From Moniliophthora roreri (Eukaryota; Basidiomycota; Agaricomycetes; Agaricales; Marasmiaceae): a stretch of 64,000 bases of DNA. A program made the position numbers and the translations under genes. Location: positions 1,674,001-1,738,000 of the forward strand of contig LATX02000001.1 of assembly GCA_001466705.2 (NCBI GenBank). The letters are read 5' to 3'. Below, piece after piece: positions 11,584 to 24,402 of the stretch (positions are counted from its first letter, which is position 1; each line of letters opens with the position of its first letter). The notes under the pieces were generated by a model. That model did not search any database, had not been told where the DNA came from, and saw nothing but the letters and a program-made list of their open reading frames with translations.

Positions 11584-14040
11584 CTAGTTTACCACTCTAT
11601 TTTCTAGTACCAAATCGCCTCGCTTCTCTCCATCCATCCTCGCCGACTGACTCCCAAACTGCATAGCCTTCTTCTTCCTGATACTTGCTTCCAGTAACCC
11701 AAGTTTATATGCTGCTAGTCTCAGAAGCATTTTGTCTCCTATGCCAAGTCCCAGCCTGGGATCCATCTTAGCGTGCACTGGTAGTGCTGCTATAAAAGAG
11801 ACTACATTAAGGTCAAGGAACGGATGTCTGGTCTCCTTCCCGTGCGAGGAAATAACACGATCATCGCGACCGAGATTACGAGCAGGGATACGTTCGATCT
11901 CGAGCTGAAGCTAACGGACTGGTGAGCTGGCATGTGTGGCCTGTGCGACGTAAAAGACTGACCTCTTCTATGACTGACTTCCAGCCTCCGTTATGAGTAT
12001 AAGCTGTTCGATGCCGTCCGTATCCGCCCAGCAATTCATCAGAACCCAGACCATTTAAGAGTACTCGAGCGGTACTGGTATATGGCACGGGCTCAGCTTC
12101 TGAACGTGATCGTACTTGACCTACTCCCCGGGAGGCGAAATACAAAGCTAGTGCAAGACTCTGGGTTCGCAATGAAAAGACAAGTTGTTTCAGATAACTG
12201 GGGGATATACCAGATCCATGACAGTCTTCCCAGGTACCATCAGAGCCTCTACAGTAGATCGAGCACCTTGCGATTCCTGTGACATGACTCAAGCACAGCT
12301 CGCATGGAAAGAGACTAGTCCGAACCTCATACGGTACATTTACCTCGACCTAGCACTTTCACGTCAACAAAATCAAGAATCCTCGGTAGCAAGTAATACC
12401 CACAAAGTTCCATATCCGACCTGGGCACAACCGCCGGAGCTCCTCCAACTCTTGCAACCCGGTGACCCGGTCAGGTACCATATACGACGTAGGTGCTGGA
12501 TCATAGACTTGATGGGCCTTTTTTTTCTGTTCTCGCTTTGGTAGGGCGCCAATGTTCCCTTCAGTCTTCAATCTTATCTTGCGTGGATTCTCAAAGGCGA
12601 CGTTAAGGAGATCAATTGGTTCGTCTTTGGGAAGATGTCTGTTGACCCACATCAGAGGACGCAGTTGTGGGGATATCGTGACGCACCTATCAGCCAAAAG
12701 AGTTATGATCGTCGAATCTATTCCACCACTAAACAACACGGCAACTCTAGCACGATCAGGCGAAGAACTACATGTGTCCGTATCATATCAGGCGTTGACG
12801 ATATCGTTAGCGAGGAGACATACCGTGGTTGAGGTATATCGCGCACTCGCAGGTAGACGCTTCGATCCAATTGAGAAATCAAGTCGTCCACGGTTGGTGC
12901 AAGCCACGCTGGCACAGTTTCAAGGGTAGTAATTGCTGGAGGATCGTCAGCCGATGGTAAGAAGGGGTTAACCCTTGCTGGCGCAGCCTGACACATAAGC
13001 AAACATCGCCAACCTTCACTGGACGAAGAAATCTCACATATAGGGCCTCTCGAGAGGGCGCTTTTCGTCGTACCGATATCAAACACGGATCGAATGAAAG
13101 AATCTACAGACATCAGCTCTTCGTGTTCATGGATAATGAACATGGCTCACCTCGGAGCTTTTACTGAGCCGGTGCAAATCTACCATGTGAATGCATCCAG
13201 TGTCCACTTCTTCGAAGGAATAGGCGGACGCATCACCAGCAGATACTGATGCAAGGAGGAAGTATGGATTCTGAGCGGTCGGTCGATGTATCAGGAGTGA
13301 TCTGCGTCCAAGTGGGTCTCTGGCGAAGTAAAGTTTGTGTGTTGTTCTCTAGGTTGACCGGATTGAGCTTCGTTGAGATCCTGCTTATCTCTGACTGACC
13401 TACATGATAAAACACGAATGCATATCTTACACGAACATCAGCATGATATTAGCCTCATTTGCTTGAATTTCCACTCACGGTCCTTCAATAGAACTAAATA
13501 TGTCGCGAACATCTTCTGGGCAAGAAGTCTTGACCAAAAGCTCAAAGAGCTTTACCCCGTCATTCTCTTCTGAAGATATCTGGTAGTGGTTGAGAAAGGC
13601 GAGTTTGACATAGCAACTTCGCAACGCACATCAATACCCCCAAAGATCTGTTTGGATATTCAGATAAGGTCATCTTTCCACAGGTTTACAACACTCGCCT
13701 CCCCATTCCAACATAACAAATTTCCATCCTTCTCGTGGGGTTGTATCACCGGCGAAACACCCCTCAGCCGCAGCTCTGCGCCGAAAAACTCCATCGACAA
13801 CCCGTATATCTCGTCGGAATACAGGGATGTGTCGCTCGAATCTGCCGATATGAAAATCTTGCATGATCGTTGAGCGTCAGGTCCTACGAAAAGTCAGCGT
13901 TTTGGTGATAATAAACTGGATGTACTGAGCAGACCGCGGAGAGAATTAGCGTCTCGTAGCTTTTGACGAAGTTCAGACAACGTATCAAGAGCCGAACGTT
14001 CGGCCAGAAGCCTGTGCGCGCAATAGAAGATCCCACACAT
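11584..14040 (-). CDS. Asparagine synthetase domain-containing protein (ASNSD1-like)
   Basis: Class-II glutamine amidotransferase fused to an asparagine synthetase-type PP-loop domain, as in ASNSD1/YML096W. The start MCGIFYC places the nucleophile Cys at residue 2. LLCWNGEIFGGIDIS follows, then ENDGVKLFELLVKTS, the ARDPLGRRSLLI segment, the ATP pyrophosphatase loop LLFSGGIDSTIIT, the ARVLLNGLGSDELLGGYGRH block, and ISSHGKETRHPFLD near the end. This domain spacing and the short C-terminus fit ASNSD1 better than true asparagine synthetase (Asn1). One intron (13648-13698) must use a GC donor to keep the frame. Whether it makes asparagine is unproven for the family. Confidence 0.88.
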
Positions 14041-14260
14041 TTTAAGTGGAAGTAGTTGGCATCAAAGGTTGAGCGATTTTGCTGGCCTCAGGGTCTGGTC
14101 GACATCGCGATGACGATTGGTATACATTTTTCCTCGAGTATGAGGAGGAATACAGTTCTATAGTTTTTCTCAATACTGTACATTCTCGTTTCTTTTGGCC
14201 TCATACACAGCAATCATAGCAAAATCTACACAATCCCTGGCCAGTGTCCATGCACGGAGC

Positions 14261-16274
14261 TTATGTGTTGTAGGTGGAGGCAGAGACCGAACCGCCACGT
14301 CCCGTCCAGTTGACGTCTAAAGAAAGAGTTAGTATGAAGTCACAAGCGGGTTTTCCTGACTTACGAATATCTTCTCCTGTCTTGAACTTGGCGTTCTCTT
14401 TGCCAGGAAGGACACGGAATGTGTGTGCACCGAAGTAATCACGCTAAAGGAAAGGTGCACAAGTTCATAAGGGCTCTGACTATCGGAAGGATGGTGTCGC
14501 ATACCTGAGCCTGCAAGAGGTTAGCGGGAACAATCTCGCTCCTGTATCCGTCAAAGAAGGCCAGCGCAGTGCTGAACGCAGGAGTAGGGATACCCCAGAG
14601 AACAGCCTGAGCGATAACACGTCGCCATCCGGGTTGGGCCTTGTGGACGGCTGTACGGATATGGTAAGAAAGGCTTCAAAATCAAAATGTAGAGAAGAGT
14701 GCGAACCCTTGTTGAAGAAGTCGTCGAAGAGGAGGGATTCGAGGTTCTTGTTCTTGTTGAAGGCGGAGGTGATGTCGCTCAAGAAAACACTCTGTTATTT
14801 CGAATATTACTATTGATAGTCTGCCACATGCTAAGCTCACCCACCTTGATGATGCATCCTCCGCGCCACATGCTAGCAATGCCAGCATAGTTTAAGTTCC
14901 AGTTAAGCTATATTACGTCCGTTCGTTGATTCGTTGAATAACTATCAATAGAATAACTCACGTCCTTTGCCGTTTGACGCATAAGTAAGAAACCTTGGGT
15001 GTATGAGATGATCTTAGAAGCGTAGAGAGCCTGCTCCAGGTCATCGATGAAGAGTTGCTTATCACCACGGAAGGGTTCCTTTTGAGGACCAGCGATGACC
15101 TTGCTGGCGCGAACACGTTCTTCCTTGAGGGCAGAGAGGCACCGGGCAAAGACAGCCTCGCCAATCAAAGTGACTGCAATTCATGGTTAGTTTGAATGTA
15201 TTCAGCAGAAATGAATACGTACCCGGTGATCCAGCATCGAGTGCTGCGATTGCTGTCCACTTTCCGGTACCCTTCTGGCCAGCCTGATCCAGGATCTTGT
15301 TGACAACATGTTCACCATCATCATCCTTGAATTTTAGGATGGCGGCGGTAATTTCGATGAGGAAGGAATCAAGGACACCCTTATTCCACTTCTTGAAGAT
15401 GTCAGCGATCTCGTCTTCATGTAATCCCAAACCACGCTTCAAAATATCGTATGCCTCGGCGATCAGTTGCATGTCACCGTATTCGATACCTGGATGTTGA
15501 GTTTGAGAGATAAATGGCTCCGGAAATGCCCTGGATACTTACCGTTGTGAACCATCTTGACGTAGTGGCCAGATCCGCTCTCACCGACCCAGTCACAGCA
15601 TGGCTCACCGTAAGCCTGAGCAGCGGTTTTCTGGAAAATTTCTTTGATGTGGGTCCAGGCAGCGGTAGAGCCCCCAGGCATCAGGGAAGGACCGTGACGA
15701 GCACCTTCTTCACCACCAGAGACACCAGAACCAACGAAAAGCAAGCCCTTGGCCTCGAGTTCCTTGGTGCGGCGGATAGAATCAGGATAGTACGAATTTC
15801 CGCCGTCGATGACGATATCACCGGGCTCAAGGTGAGGAATGAGCTGATTGATGAAATCATCAACAGCAGATCCAGCCTTGACGAGGAGGATAATCTTGCG
15901 AGGCCTCTTGAGCTTGGAGCAGAGCTCCTGGATGGAGTGAGCACCCTGGATTTTTGTGCCTAAAACCAGCGGTCAGCGCGAGATCAATGCGATCGCAGTG
16001 GAAGATACCTTTGGCTTCGTTAGCAAGGAAACGATCAACTTTCTCAGTAGTACGGTTGTACGCGACAACATTGAACCCTTTGTCATTCATGTTTAGGATA
16101 AGGTTTTGACCCTGTAAACCACGCAGTCCGTTTCAACCCGACGCCCTCCAAGTCGAAAGGAAAACGTACCATGACGGCCAAACCAATAAGACCAATGTCT
16201 CCACTAAATTACCATATTGATCAGAGATCTCGTATTGGGCCGAGGACAGAGAGAGGGAGCGCTCACGTAGCCAT
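14261..16274 (-). CDS. GND1: 6-phosphogluconate dehydrogenase, decarboxylating
   Basis: Oxidises 6-phosphogluconate to ribulose-5-phosphate and CO2 with NADP+, in the cytosol. Spliced exons give the dinucleotide-binding [37 protein letters not shown], the substrate-binding [39 protein letters not shown] with the catalytic Lys, [17 protein letters not shown], and a C-terminal [17 protein letters not shown] tail. About 490 residues, the usual length. Starts at 16274 with a two-and-two-thirds codon exon (MAT) spliced onto GDIGLIG, a common arrangement in basidiomycetes. Together with the lactonase at 2113-2949 it supplies NADPH and pentose phosphates. Confidence 0.96.
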
Positions 16275-17218
16275 GGCTGAATCTAGTGAAAATTTACAAG
16301 ATGGTGGTTGGTATGAGAGAAGGAGTCGAGTTCAAGGCAGTGATGCTAGGATTATAGATCACGGCATTGCCCGGCCCGTCGTGATGACATCCATCGATAA
16401 TGAGAATCAAGAATCATTCCGCTACCGCTGACCACTCCTACGTTGTTTTTTTTTCGAACAGCGGACAAGTGTCCTATCCTATCTATGCCATACGGTAGTG
16501 TCTATTCAATGAGTATTTACCGGTCAATATACCCACAGGTTTAGTTGTTCTTGCTCACGACCATCTAGAATATTGCTAATACAGGTTGGGCCTGGGACTC
16601 GGAGTCCTGGTGGGAGCTCCCCAGAAATTCCGTGCGACTTCGTACTACGGCATAATGCCGGGGGTGAATTATAAATACTGTGACGTCGGTCTGGGCTCTG
16701 GAGGCGCGCCACGACAAGCTAAAAAGCGTCTAGCTTGCAGCCAAACGTTACACCAGTCACCAGGCACTGCTCAGGTCGACCTGAGTTAAAGGAGAGAAGC
16801 TCCATGCTGTCTGGGTTCTTGGGAGAAAACACACCATCACAGGCTATAGTCTACCTCTTACCCAGATCGAGCTCCCAGTCCCAAGGTACGCTATCAAGAC
16901 TATCAAATACATCCCATGTACACGAATAAGCATTAAACAAATAACTGACTAACGTACCCTACAAAGCTGCAGACATGATCATAGATACATAGACGCACGA
17001 GAGAAAAAGAGAGATGTATCCAAAAACCGCCGTATTAGAATACACTATGTTATACAGAGGACGAAAGGTATCGTTCAATCGGGAATACATGTAGCATTAA
17101 CCCTATCAGAGAATAGCACGACAACAGGAGACATCGACAGAGCACGAAAGATAAAAAAAGAAAACAAAGACAAGGAAAGAAAAAGAAATTCGGCTACACA
17201 CGAAACCGGTCTAAGGGA
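16275..17218. other. Intergenic, GND1 promoter and 3' end of the next gene
   Basis: No convincing gene on either strand; the open frames here have no introns, homology or good codon use. The right end (17000-17218) is A-rich and fits a 3' UTR of the leftward gene. A TGACGTCG motif (about 16680) and a CGG palindrome (16648-16660) are the only regulatory-looking words. Confidence 0.4.
16648..16660. promoter_or_regulatory. CGG-N7-CCG perfect palindrome
   Basis: CGGCATAATGCCG is a perfect inverted repeat with 6 bp arms around a central A. Inverted CGG triplets with a fixed spacer are the usual target of fungal Zn2Cys6 dimers. A TTATAAATA-like element follows about 10 bp downstream. Function is not shown. 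Confidence 0.35.
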
Positions 17219-20200
17219 CTACTTGCGTTCCCTCCTAGGTGCCTTACTTCCGGTCCCAAGAGTACTCCCGCCACCGCCCCTCATTAGGACTCCCTCTTCC
17301 GCGAGTTTACTCGCACTAGCTTTCAGGAGCTCTTCGCATCTAGTCTCATGCTCGGACAAAGAATGCTTGAAGATCTCCGGTAATGGCGTCGTGTGAGGAA
17401 ATGTCTTGGGCTTCTGGCCCGAGGGTGAAAGACGGCATTCACGACAGACATAGTGATCGCCGGACGTTTCGTAGAGTAGATTCAGGTGCTTGAAGGATAA
17501 CTGCCTTGGCTTTTCCTCTCTCTTTGGCGGAGGAGCAGGAGGAGGCACTGGTGTGAGAGGTTTGGATGTCAACATGATCCCTGGTTTAGGATGCCCTGGG
17601 TAGGGCCCAGGCGGTGGCATCGGCTTTCGAGATGATGGAGGCGAAGGTCCCGGCGTTAATGTCGATGAAGAAGACCAGCTGGAGGATGAGTTAGGTGGCG
17701 GCACGATATGCGAATCGGAAGTTCGGCTACTATTCACTTCACGCTCCTTTTCTCTCTCTCGGGAAGCCGCAACGTCTTCAGAATCTCCCCTCTTCATCAC
17801 CTTGCCGCCGTGAACCTCACCGTTGGAATGATGTTCATCGACGATTTCGCCATCTTCCTCTCTCTCACGCTTCCTTCCATTAACACTCTCGGAACCAGGA
17901 GATAACCGTGATGGTCTCATGATGCCGTTCACATTCTCGGAAGGACTCCCTGCACTAGATTGCCGATGTGACAACGAAGAAGGAGGTCTGGCTTCGACAG
18001 GCTTTACTTGACTTTGAATACTAGGAAGGTGTGGCCGACGCGCATCAGGCTCAGAGCTAGGCAGTGAGCCCATGATTGGTGGTAACGATATTGGTCTACC
18101 ATGGTTCGGAGAGGTTGTAAGATGCTTCGACTGAGGCGGCGGCAGCTGTGCGAGTGAGTGTTCTGGTCGTCTAACCTCAATTCCGGTGCTTGCAGAGCCA
18201 TGTATGTAACCGTTCTGGGACCGTTGTGAGACAGAAGCTTCCTGGGGTGATACGACCACCGCACGATCACGTTCCGCAATATTGGTGTCTATCTTGGGTA
18301 CAGGAGCCCTAACGTTGTGTGTAGGAGATTGCGAGCTGGTTGACGCTTGCATTGATGGTTGGGAGTGTGTATGTCGAGGTATTGGTAATCCGTTATTATG
18401 AGTTCGATACGAGTGTTGAGAGTCAAATGCCTGACCAGTGTATGATCTTTCACCCTGGTACAAACAAAGTCAGCATCGGAAATAATTAAGAATGGAGTAT
18501 GGAAGCAATTGCAATATAGGGACAAAGCGAACAGGTAGTACTCACATCCTTTAATGCACCAGCATTTGGCCTCGACCCGCCATTCTGAGTTGATTTCAGA
18601 GCATCCTGTTCCCTTTTACTTTCCCTTTCCCGGCGGTCCAACTCTACGCCCAAACGATTCGCCTCACCTTTCCAGGAGTCCAGTTGCCGATTTAATATCG
18701 CTACTTCATCTTTGAGCCTCTTCGTGTCCTCATCCCCACCAGGTGCAGTCTTTGCACTAGAAGCACGTAAAGCACTCAACTCTGACTGCAACTCCTCAAT
18801 CTCCTCCAACAAGTCATCTTTATCGGAGCGAAGAGAGATGAGTTCTCCTTTGAGGTGCGTCTTTTCACTCTCGTTTTTCATGCACTCTTTTTCGCTCTTC
18901 GCTAGCCTTTCCTCGATGGCAGCCAGGCGACCATCGTTGACCGAAGGTGCCGGGTGAGATGTATTGGTTCTGAGGCGTATAATCTCCTCATCTCTCTCCC
19001 TTAAAATAGTGTTCAGCTCATAAACAGTCCGCCTCAAGTCATCCACCTCGACCTGCCAGCTGGTCTCCGCTTGGCTCCATGTATGAGCAAGGGTATTTTG
19101 GAGATATGTGAGCAACGAAGAGGACGCAGTGGACGCACCGCCTTGGGCGTGTGATAGATCTACTGGAATGGGCGCCGTGGACGTCGTATAACGACCAAGT
19201 GACCCAATCCTAGTTTGAGACTGGTTTTGCGAAGAGTACGGATGCTGGGTAGAATGGGCAGGTACACGAATAGAAGATGAGGGAGAGGATGTTTGGGATT
19301 GAGGATATGTTTGTCGCCTTTGTTGAGAATGGACCGCGTGTGGATGAATATCTCGGTTATGGACTGGTGCGTGTACTGTTTCTCTGGGATGGGGATGTTG
19401 ACCGGTAGGCGCCGATACTGTCACGGGCAGGGGTTGTCTGGACACCGTGCCACCGGACATGACAATCGGAGATAGCACGTGTGATGAGGATGGAGGAGGT
19501 TGAGAATATGTGTGTACCCTCGCTGACGAATTTCCAGGAGTAGCTGGGCTTAAGGTGTTCAAACCTCTGGGACTGGCAGTGGGGTGCACCTGCGGAGCTG
19601 TGAGAGCCGCAACTCCATCTACTCGATGCTGTTGTGGTTGAGGATTTGTGTGCTGGCCTAGCAGGTGTGGCGCTAGAGACACCTGGTTAGCACTGCCACT
19701 TGAGCCTGGTCGGGAATGTGTGTGTTTCTGAATATCACCGCTTCCCTTTCTGTCCAGTTCGACAACGATAGGGGATTGGGGTGTAGCGCCTGAACCTGTC
19801 GGATGCGGTGAGTTGGCATATGAGCCCGAACTCCTTCTGGAAGGCGGGGGCGGCGACCAATCCCTTACAGACCCAGCCGATAAAGATAATGGAGGTTGAG
19901 GTGGATGTGATCGCGAGGAAGGAGATATCGGAGATAGCATGGCCCCTTCCTCTCGGCTTGCCGGTCGTGAATGTCGGATGTGATTTGTGGAACTTGATTG
20001 TGGATGAACTGGAGCTCGTGAAATGGAATTATGAAGCGTGTGTTCGTGATGGTGTCTAGAGTTTTGTGTGATTGTTTGCAGACTCTGACTTCGATGTGGT
20101 TGTGGCAATGGAGGAGCCGCTAACGGCGGTAATTCCTGGACAGTATGTCTTCGATGTGCATCGTTTCCATTTCCGTTCGGAAATCGGTGGATGTCACTGC

Positions 20201-20606
20201 GTACGCTGGCAGAGTTCGCCGAGCTACTTGCAGAGCTTGAGGCATAGCTATAATGTAATCTGGGTGAGCCCTGCGGAATCACGAAGGAAAGAAAGCTCGA
20301 TATCAGGGCGCAAATCATTGAAAACATGGTGGTCGATACACACGATAGATATAGTTGCAGGACTAGGTAGTGGTAGATCATGTCTTTCACTGAGACTGCG
20401 AGCTGCTAGGACAGATGATGGTATTGGCAATATGTTTGACTGTTTGAAAAAGTTCAAATTAAGCAAAACACGAGATGGAAAAAGGATATGCAAACCTGAG
20501 TGTGCGATAGGCCCGAGTCACGATTTCTATCCTCGCCTCCCTTCTCCCTCCAATACTGATTCTCTTTGCTTTCTACAGACGGTGAAGCAAGTGCAGGCCT
20601 CGACAT
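17219..20606 (-). CDS. Large disordered coiled-coil protein with a C-terminal zinc-binding-like motif
   Basis: Three exons make a 1,023-residue protein: 20606-20496, 20270-18546 and 18454-17219, all phase-compatible. Residues 38 to about 440 are low-complexity Ser, Pro, His and Gln. A coiled coil follows (LRERDEEIIRLR, EEIEELQSELSALRA). A second disordered region is rich in Pro. The C-terminal 100 residues are the only ordered-looking part: LSFKHLNLLYETSGDHYVCR, then CRECR, HTTPLPEIFKHSLSEHETRC; the C-x2-C and H-x3-C spacing resembles a C2H2/C2HC finger. No family is recognised. It may be a chromatin or transcription-associated factor, but that is only inferred. The first exon (MSRPALAS) is predicted from its donor and could be wrong. 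Confidence 0.7.
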
Positions 20607-21687
20607 TCCTGAATTCTTTCGTCCGTCGTTTAACCTTCCGTCCTTATCCTTGAAAGTCGCCTAGTTTGACTAATAATGTCGAGCTGCATAAAACACCAGA
20701 AGCCCGGAAGAGATACTTGCACGAGAGAACGAGATTCGAGCCAATACCGTCGCTTGAAAAGAACGAAAGGGATGTATACCTGGAGGAGTGGACGTAAAAT
20801 CGAAGAACTGGCGAGCCATCACGCGTGCCGAAGCACAGACTCGATTTGGAATAGTTTTCTCACGTGCGTTTGCATTCAACAAGCACTGCCTTCAGGTCTC
20901 CCTGTTTTCTGATGGATTCTGATATTTGCTCTCTGAAATCTCCTCTTGGGGACCTCCTGCTGGCAGCTGACACCGCTTCTCTATGATTCCGGGCTCTACA
21001 AACCTCGGGTGGAATGAATGCTCAGGATACCGAAAAACTTATTACACCCACGTAATTCGCAGTGTGTATATTTAGCTTTCCCACTGCCGTTTGCTACGTG
21101 TTCCGGGCGTGTTTTGCTGCGATTTGAGTATTTTAGAACCCTGAAAAGACGAGGAGAAACTTGCGCTGAAAAGCCCCCGCTCATATGTATCGGAATTCTC
21201 GCTATCAGACACTTTAGCCTTGCTCTGGCAACGTTTTGCGCCATTCATTACTTGGTGCGCTGCCTGGGAGTTGAACCTTTGAAATGGGAGACCAAAGTGG
21301 TTCCGCCTCCGAAGAATGCGTACATTACTAATACTATATTATTCGGCGGATGACTGGCGGACGGTATGACGGCCTTTGGACGTGGTTACTGCCAGGTCTG
21401 GGTAAGATCGTGCAAGGTTACCTGCTCCTTCGGCGGAGGTGTCATTTGGCCACGGAACGCTTACGGGAGCGGCGCAACTGTCGATGTTCTGCAGGTTACT
21501 TCAGACGATGAGACGACTATTTTACAAGTCCGGTTACGCGTCCCGAGAGCAGACAAAACCTTGGAATGATTGCTCTGCGCTACTGCGGACACCGGCTTAC
21601 ATAAATAAGCGCTCATCGACCACTGCGACGTGTTTCGAGGCCCTTGAGTCTTCTTCATCTTCATGTTCAAAGACTAATTCATGCGCC
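20607..21687. other. Divergent intergenic region
   Basis: Spacer of 1.1 kb between two divergently transcribed genes. No supported gene; the short frames here lack splice context and homology. It must hold both promoters and, for the OSBP gene, possibly an unrecognised upstream exon. A GGAGTTGAACC word near 21267 recalls a tRNA T-arm but has no cloverleaf around it. Confidence 0.4.
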
Positions 21688-24402
21688 ATGCACCATAAAC
21701 CTCATGCTTATGCTGCTGCTCGTGCTTCCCTTAGTCACGGCTTTGCCATTTCCGCGCCCTCTAATCAGACGGCCGCCTCCGTCGTCATTCAGGAAGGCTG
21801 GGTGCTGAAGAAGCGTAGAAAGAAGATGCAAGGTGAGTTTTGCATCATTCAACCCTTCCCCACTTCAAGCCTCCGACCCTTGATGCAGGCTTTGCACGAC
21901 GTTATTTCGTTCTTTATCAATCAGGGCTCCTTACATACTCTTTCGAGCCCGGTCAGCCTGTTCGAGATCAGATTTTGCTACAAACTGCGGCTATATCGAC
22001 AGCACCGGGAAGGAAGGATATACACATCGATTCTAGCAGTGCCACGTTCCATATGAAATGTTTGAGCACGGACGATTTCGCTTGTTGGATGCTTGCCTTT
22101 AGGTTGTTTTGTTCTTTACTTCCGCTTGCAGCCCCTAATCTCTATCCATAGGAAATTTATCGCACCAACCCCAGAAGCCCGTAGATCAGCGAGCATCAGA
22201 CCTTCACGACAAGGGAGCTTAAAACTGAATAAATCTGCATTGGTTGTAGAAGACATGGGCACTGTATGTCTTTACGTTCCTCACCTAGGAACAGTGTAAT
22301 CTGACTTTGCACACTAGACACTGGTGGAGCTCGAAGACGCGTTCAACGAATTCCTCGATAGTTACTCCAAGAGGAATCATAGCATAGGGCGTTCGAGGAG
22401 CGAGAAGGATAAGAATAAAGATAGCAGCTCTGTGTTCGGTCTCTTCAAGAAAAGTATTCAAGATAGCCCTCACCTGCCCGATACTGCGATGCTAAATAAC
22501 GTATTAGCTCACCATCATGCGCCTGTGGAAGAAGGTCAACGTCTCGACGCAAGCCAACATTCAGAACCGGACTTGACCTCAGAACAACGCGTCCGTCAAG
22601 CATTGGAATCATTGAAGACTCAACACATGTTCCTCATGAAATCTATTCATGGACTTTCACCTCTCGAAACCTCCGTCACTCACTCAGGCCATCCTTCTCC
22701 TTTACCTCACACAGTGGAAGAGGAGGAGCATGACCAGGACCAAGACCACCACGAGGAAGACTTGGCCAAATTCTCCTTGCCCTTTACCAGGACCTCGAAG
22801 CGGGCATCCTTGGAGTCAACGATGACCGATAGTTTTGTCGAATGGTACGACGCTTCTGAAGGTCATGAAGGTGCCGAGGTGTTCGTATTGGATGATTCGA
22901 CTCCGGAAACCGAACAACCAAGCAGAATCACCAACGATGATGACATCCGAAGCAGTTTCGCTCAGAATGATGATCGCTCAAGCCTCGATACCGATATCGC
23001 TTCTTTAGACGAAAAGTCATCAAGTAAAGCGGGTCATACTACACAAGCCACCACATACGAGAGCTCACAGATTGTGAGAAGGACAACATTACCAGCACCT
23101 ATTACTGGAGACGAAGGCAGCTTGTTTGCGGTGCTCAAGAAGAACGTCGGAAAAGTAAATCACTTGCACTCACGCCCACCCACGTTCCTGATGCACTTGT
23201 ATACAGGATCTTTCTACAATCGCGTTCCCAGTCACTTTCAACGAACCGCTCACGCTTCTCCAGCGAGCTGCCGAAGAGCTCGAATATTACGATTTGCTCA
23301 ATCAAGCAGGCAAAGAATCGGATCCTATCAAGCGCATGCACTTAGTTGCTGCTTTTGCTGTCTCGAGCTACGCCCACACTCGACACCGTACCGGCAGAAA
23401 GGGGTTGTAAGTGGGCAAGTTCTTCATACTTCTCCATACCCATTGAATTCTTTTCGCTTCTTTAATAGCAACCCTATGCTAGCGGAGACTTTCGAGGACA
23501 CTCGGATGAAATTCATTGCGGAGAAGGTGCGACACAACCCCGTAGAAATGGCATATCACGCCGAAGGCGCCAATTGGGAGCTTACTGCTACCTCCGCTGG
23601 CAAAACCAAGTTCTGGGGTACGTATTACGATTTCTAGCATCCGACATTTTACCGAATCAGAAGCGGCTCGATGACAGGCAAGAGCCTTGAAGTTATACCC
23701 CTTGGCACGACCCACCTTCAAATTGGTGATGGCCACTACCAATGGTAGGCCACTTTTGTTTCATCTCATCCTAAGAAGCCTGCAAATGCTGAGGAAGCAT
23801 TCATCAGGAAAAAGCCATCCTCATTCATGAGGAATCTGATGGTAGGAACGAAGTATTTGGAACATGTTGGTAAGATGGTCATCGAAAACACCACAGACAA
23901 CAGCCGCTGTGTCTTGGAGTTCAAGCAGAGCTCTTACTGGGGTGCTTCGAACATTGTATCTGGAGTAGTGCACAACTCTTCTGGAGACATGGTTTCCAAA
24001 CTAGAGGGCAAATGGGATGAACAATTCTCTCATGAGATTGACTCCTCCCACTTCGTCATTCTGTGGCGAGCTACGCCTTGGCCGAAAAACATGCATGAAT
24101 ATTACGGGTTCACCTCGTTCAGCATCACATTGAATGAAATCACGAGTGACATCGCCGGCAAATTGCCGCCGACGGATTCTCGTCTTAGACCGGATGTCCG
24201 AGCGTTGGAGGAGGGTGACCTGGATACAGCAGAGGCTGAGAAGAACAGGGTAGAAGAAGCCCAGCGCGACAGGCGGAAGCGTGGCGCCGAGCCCAAGCCT
24301 AGATGGTTCAAGCAGCAGGGCGAAGAGTGGGTCTATGCCGGCGGGTATTGGGAGGCTCGTGGGCGAGGTTGGAAGGGTGTCGACGTGAAGCCCCTTTGGT
24401 GA
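21688..24402 (+). CDS. Oxysterol-binding protein-related protein with PH domain (Osh3-like)
   Basis: Lipid-transfer protein of membrane contact sites. The N-terminal PH domain (IQEGWVLKKRRKKMQGFARR through DDFACWMLAFRKF) binds phosphoinositides in relatives. A 250-residue acidic linker follows, then the ORP domain: FPVTFNEPLTLLQRAAEELE, GFNPMLAETFED, KTKFWGKSLEVIPLGTTHL, SSFMRNLMVGTKYLEHVGKM, a KLEGKWDE block and a charged C-terminal PRWFKQQGEEWVYAGGYWE. The family signature EQVSHHPP is replaced by EKVRHNPV. Eight exons splice in phase; about 750 residues. The ATG at 21688 (MHHKPHAY) is the best visible start but an upstream exon cannot be excluded. Confidence 0.88.

Noticed and set aside
21255..21300. 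tRNA-like word (GGAGTTGAACC) on the minus strand
   Set aside because: The T-arm stem does not pair and no acceptor, D or anticodon arm is present.
21869..23860. OSBP gene as a pseudogene because of the altered signature
   Set aside because: All splice junctions keep the frame and the rest of the ORP domain is intact.
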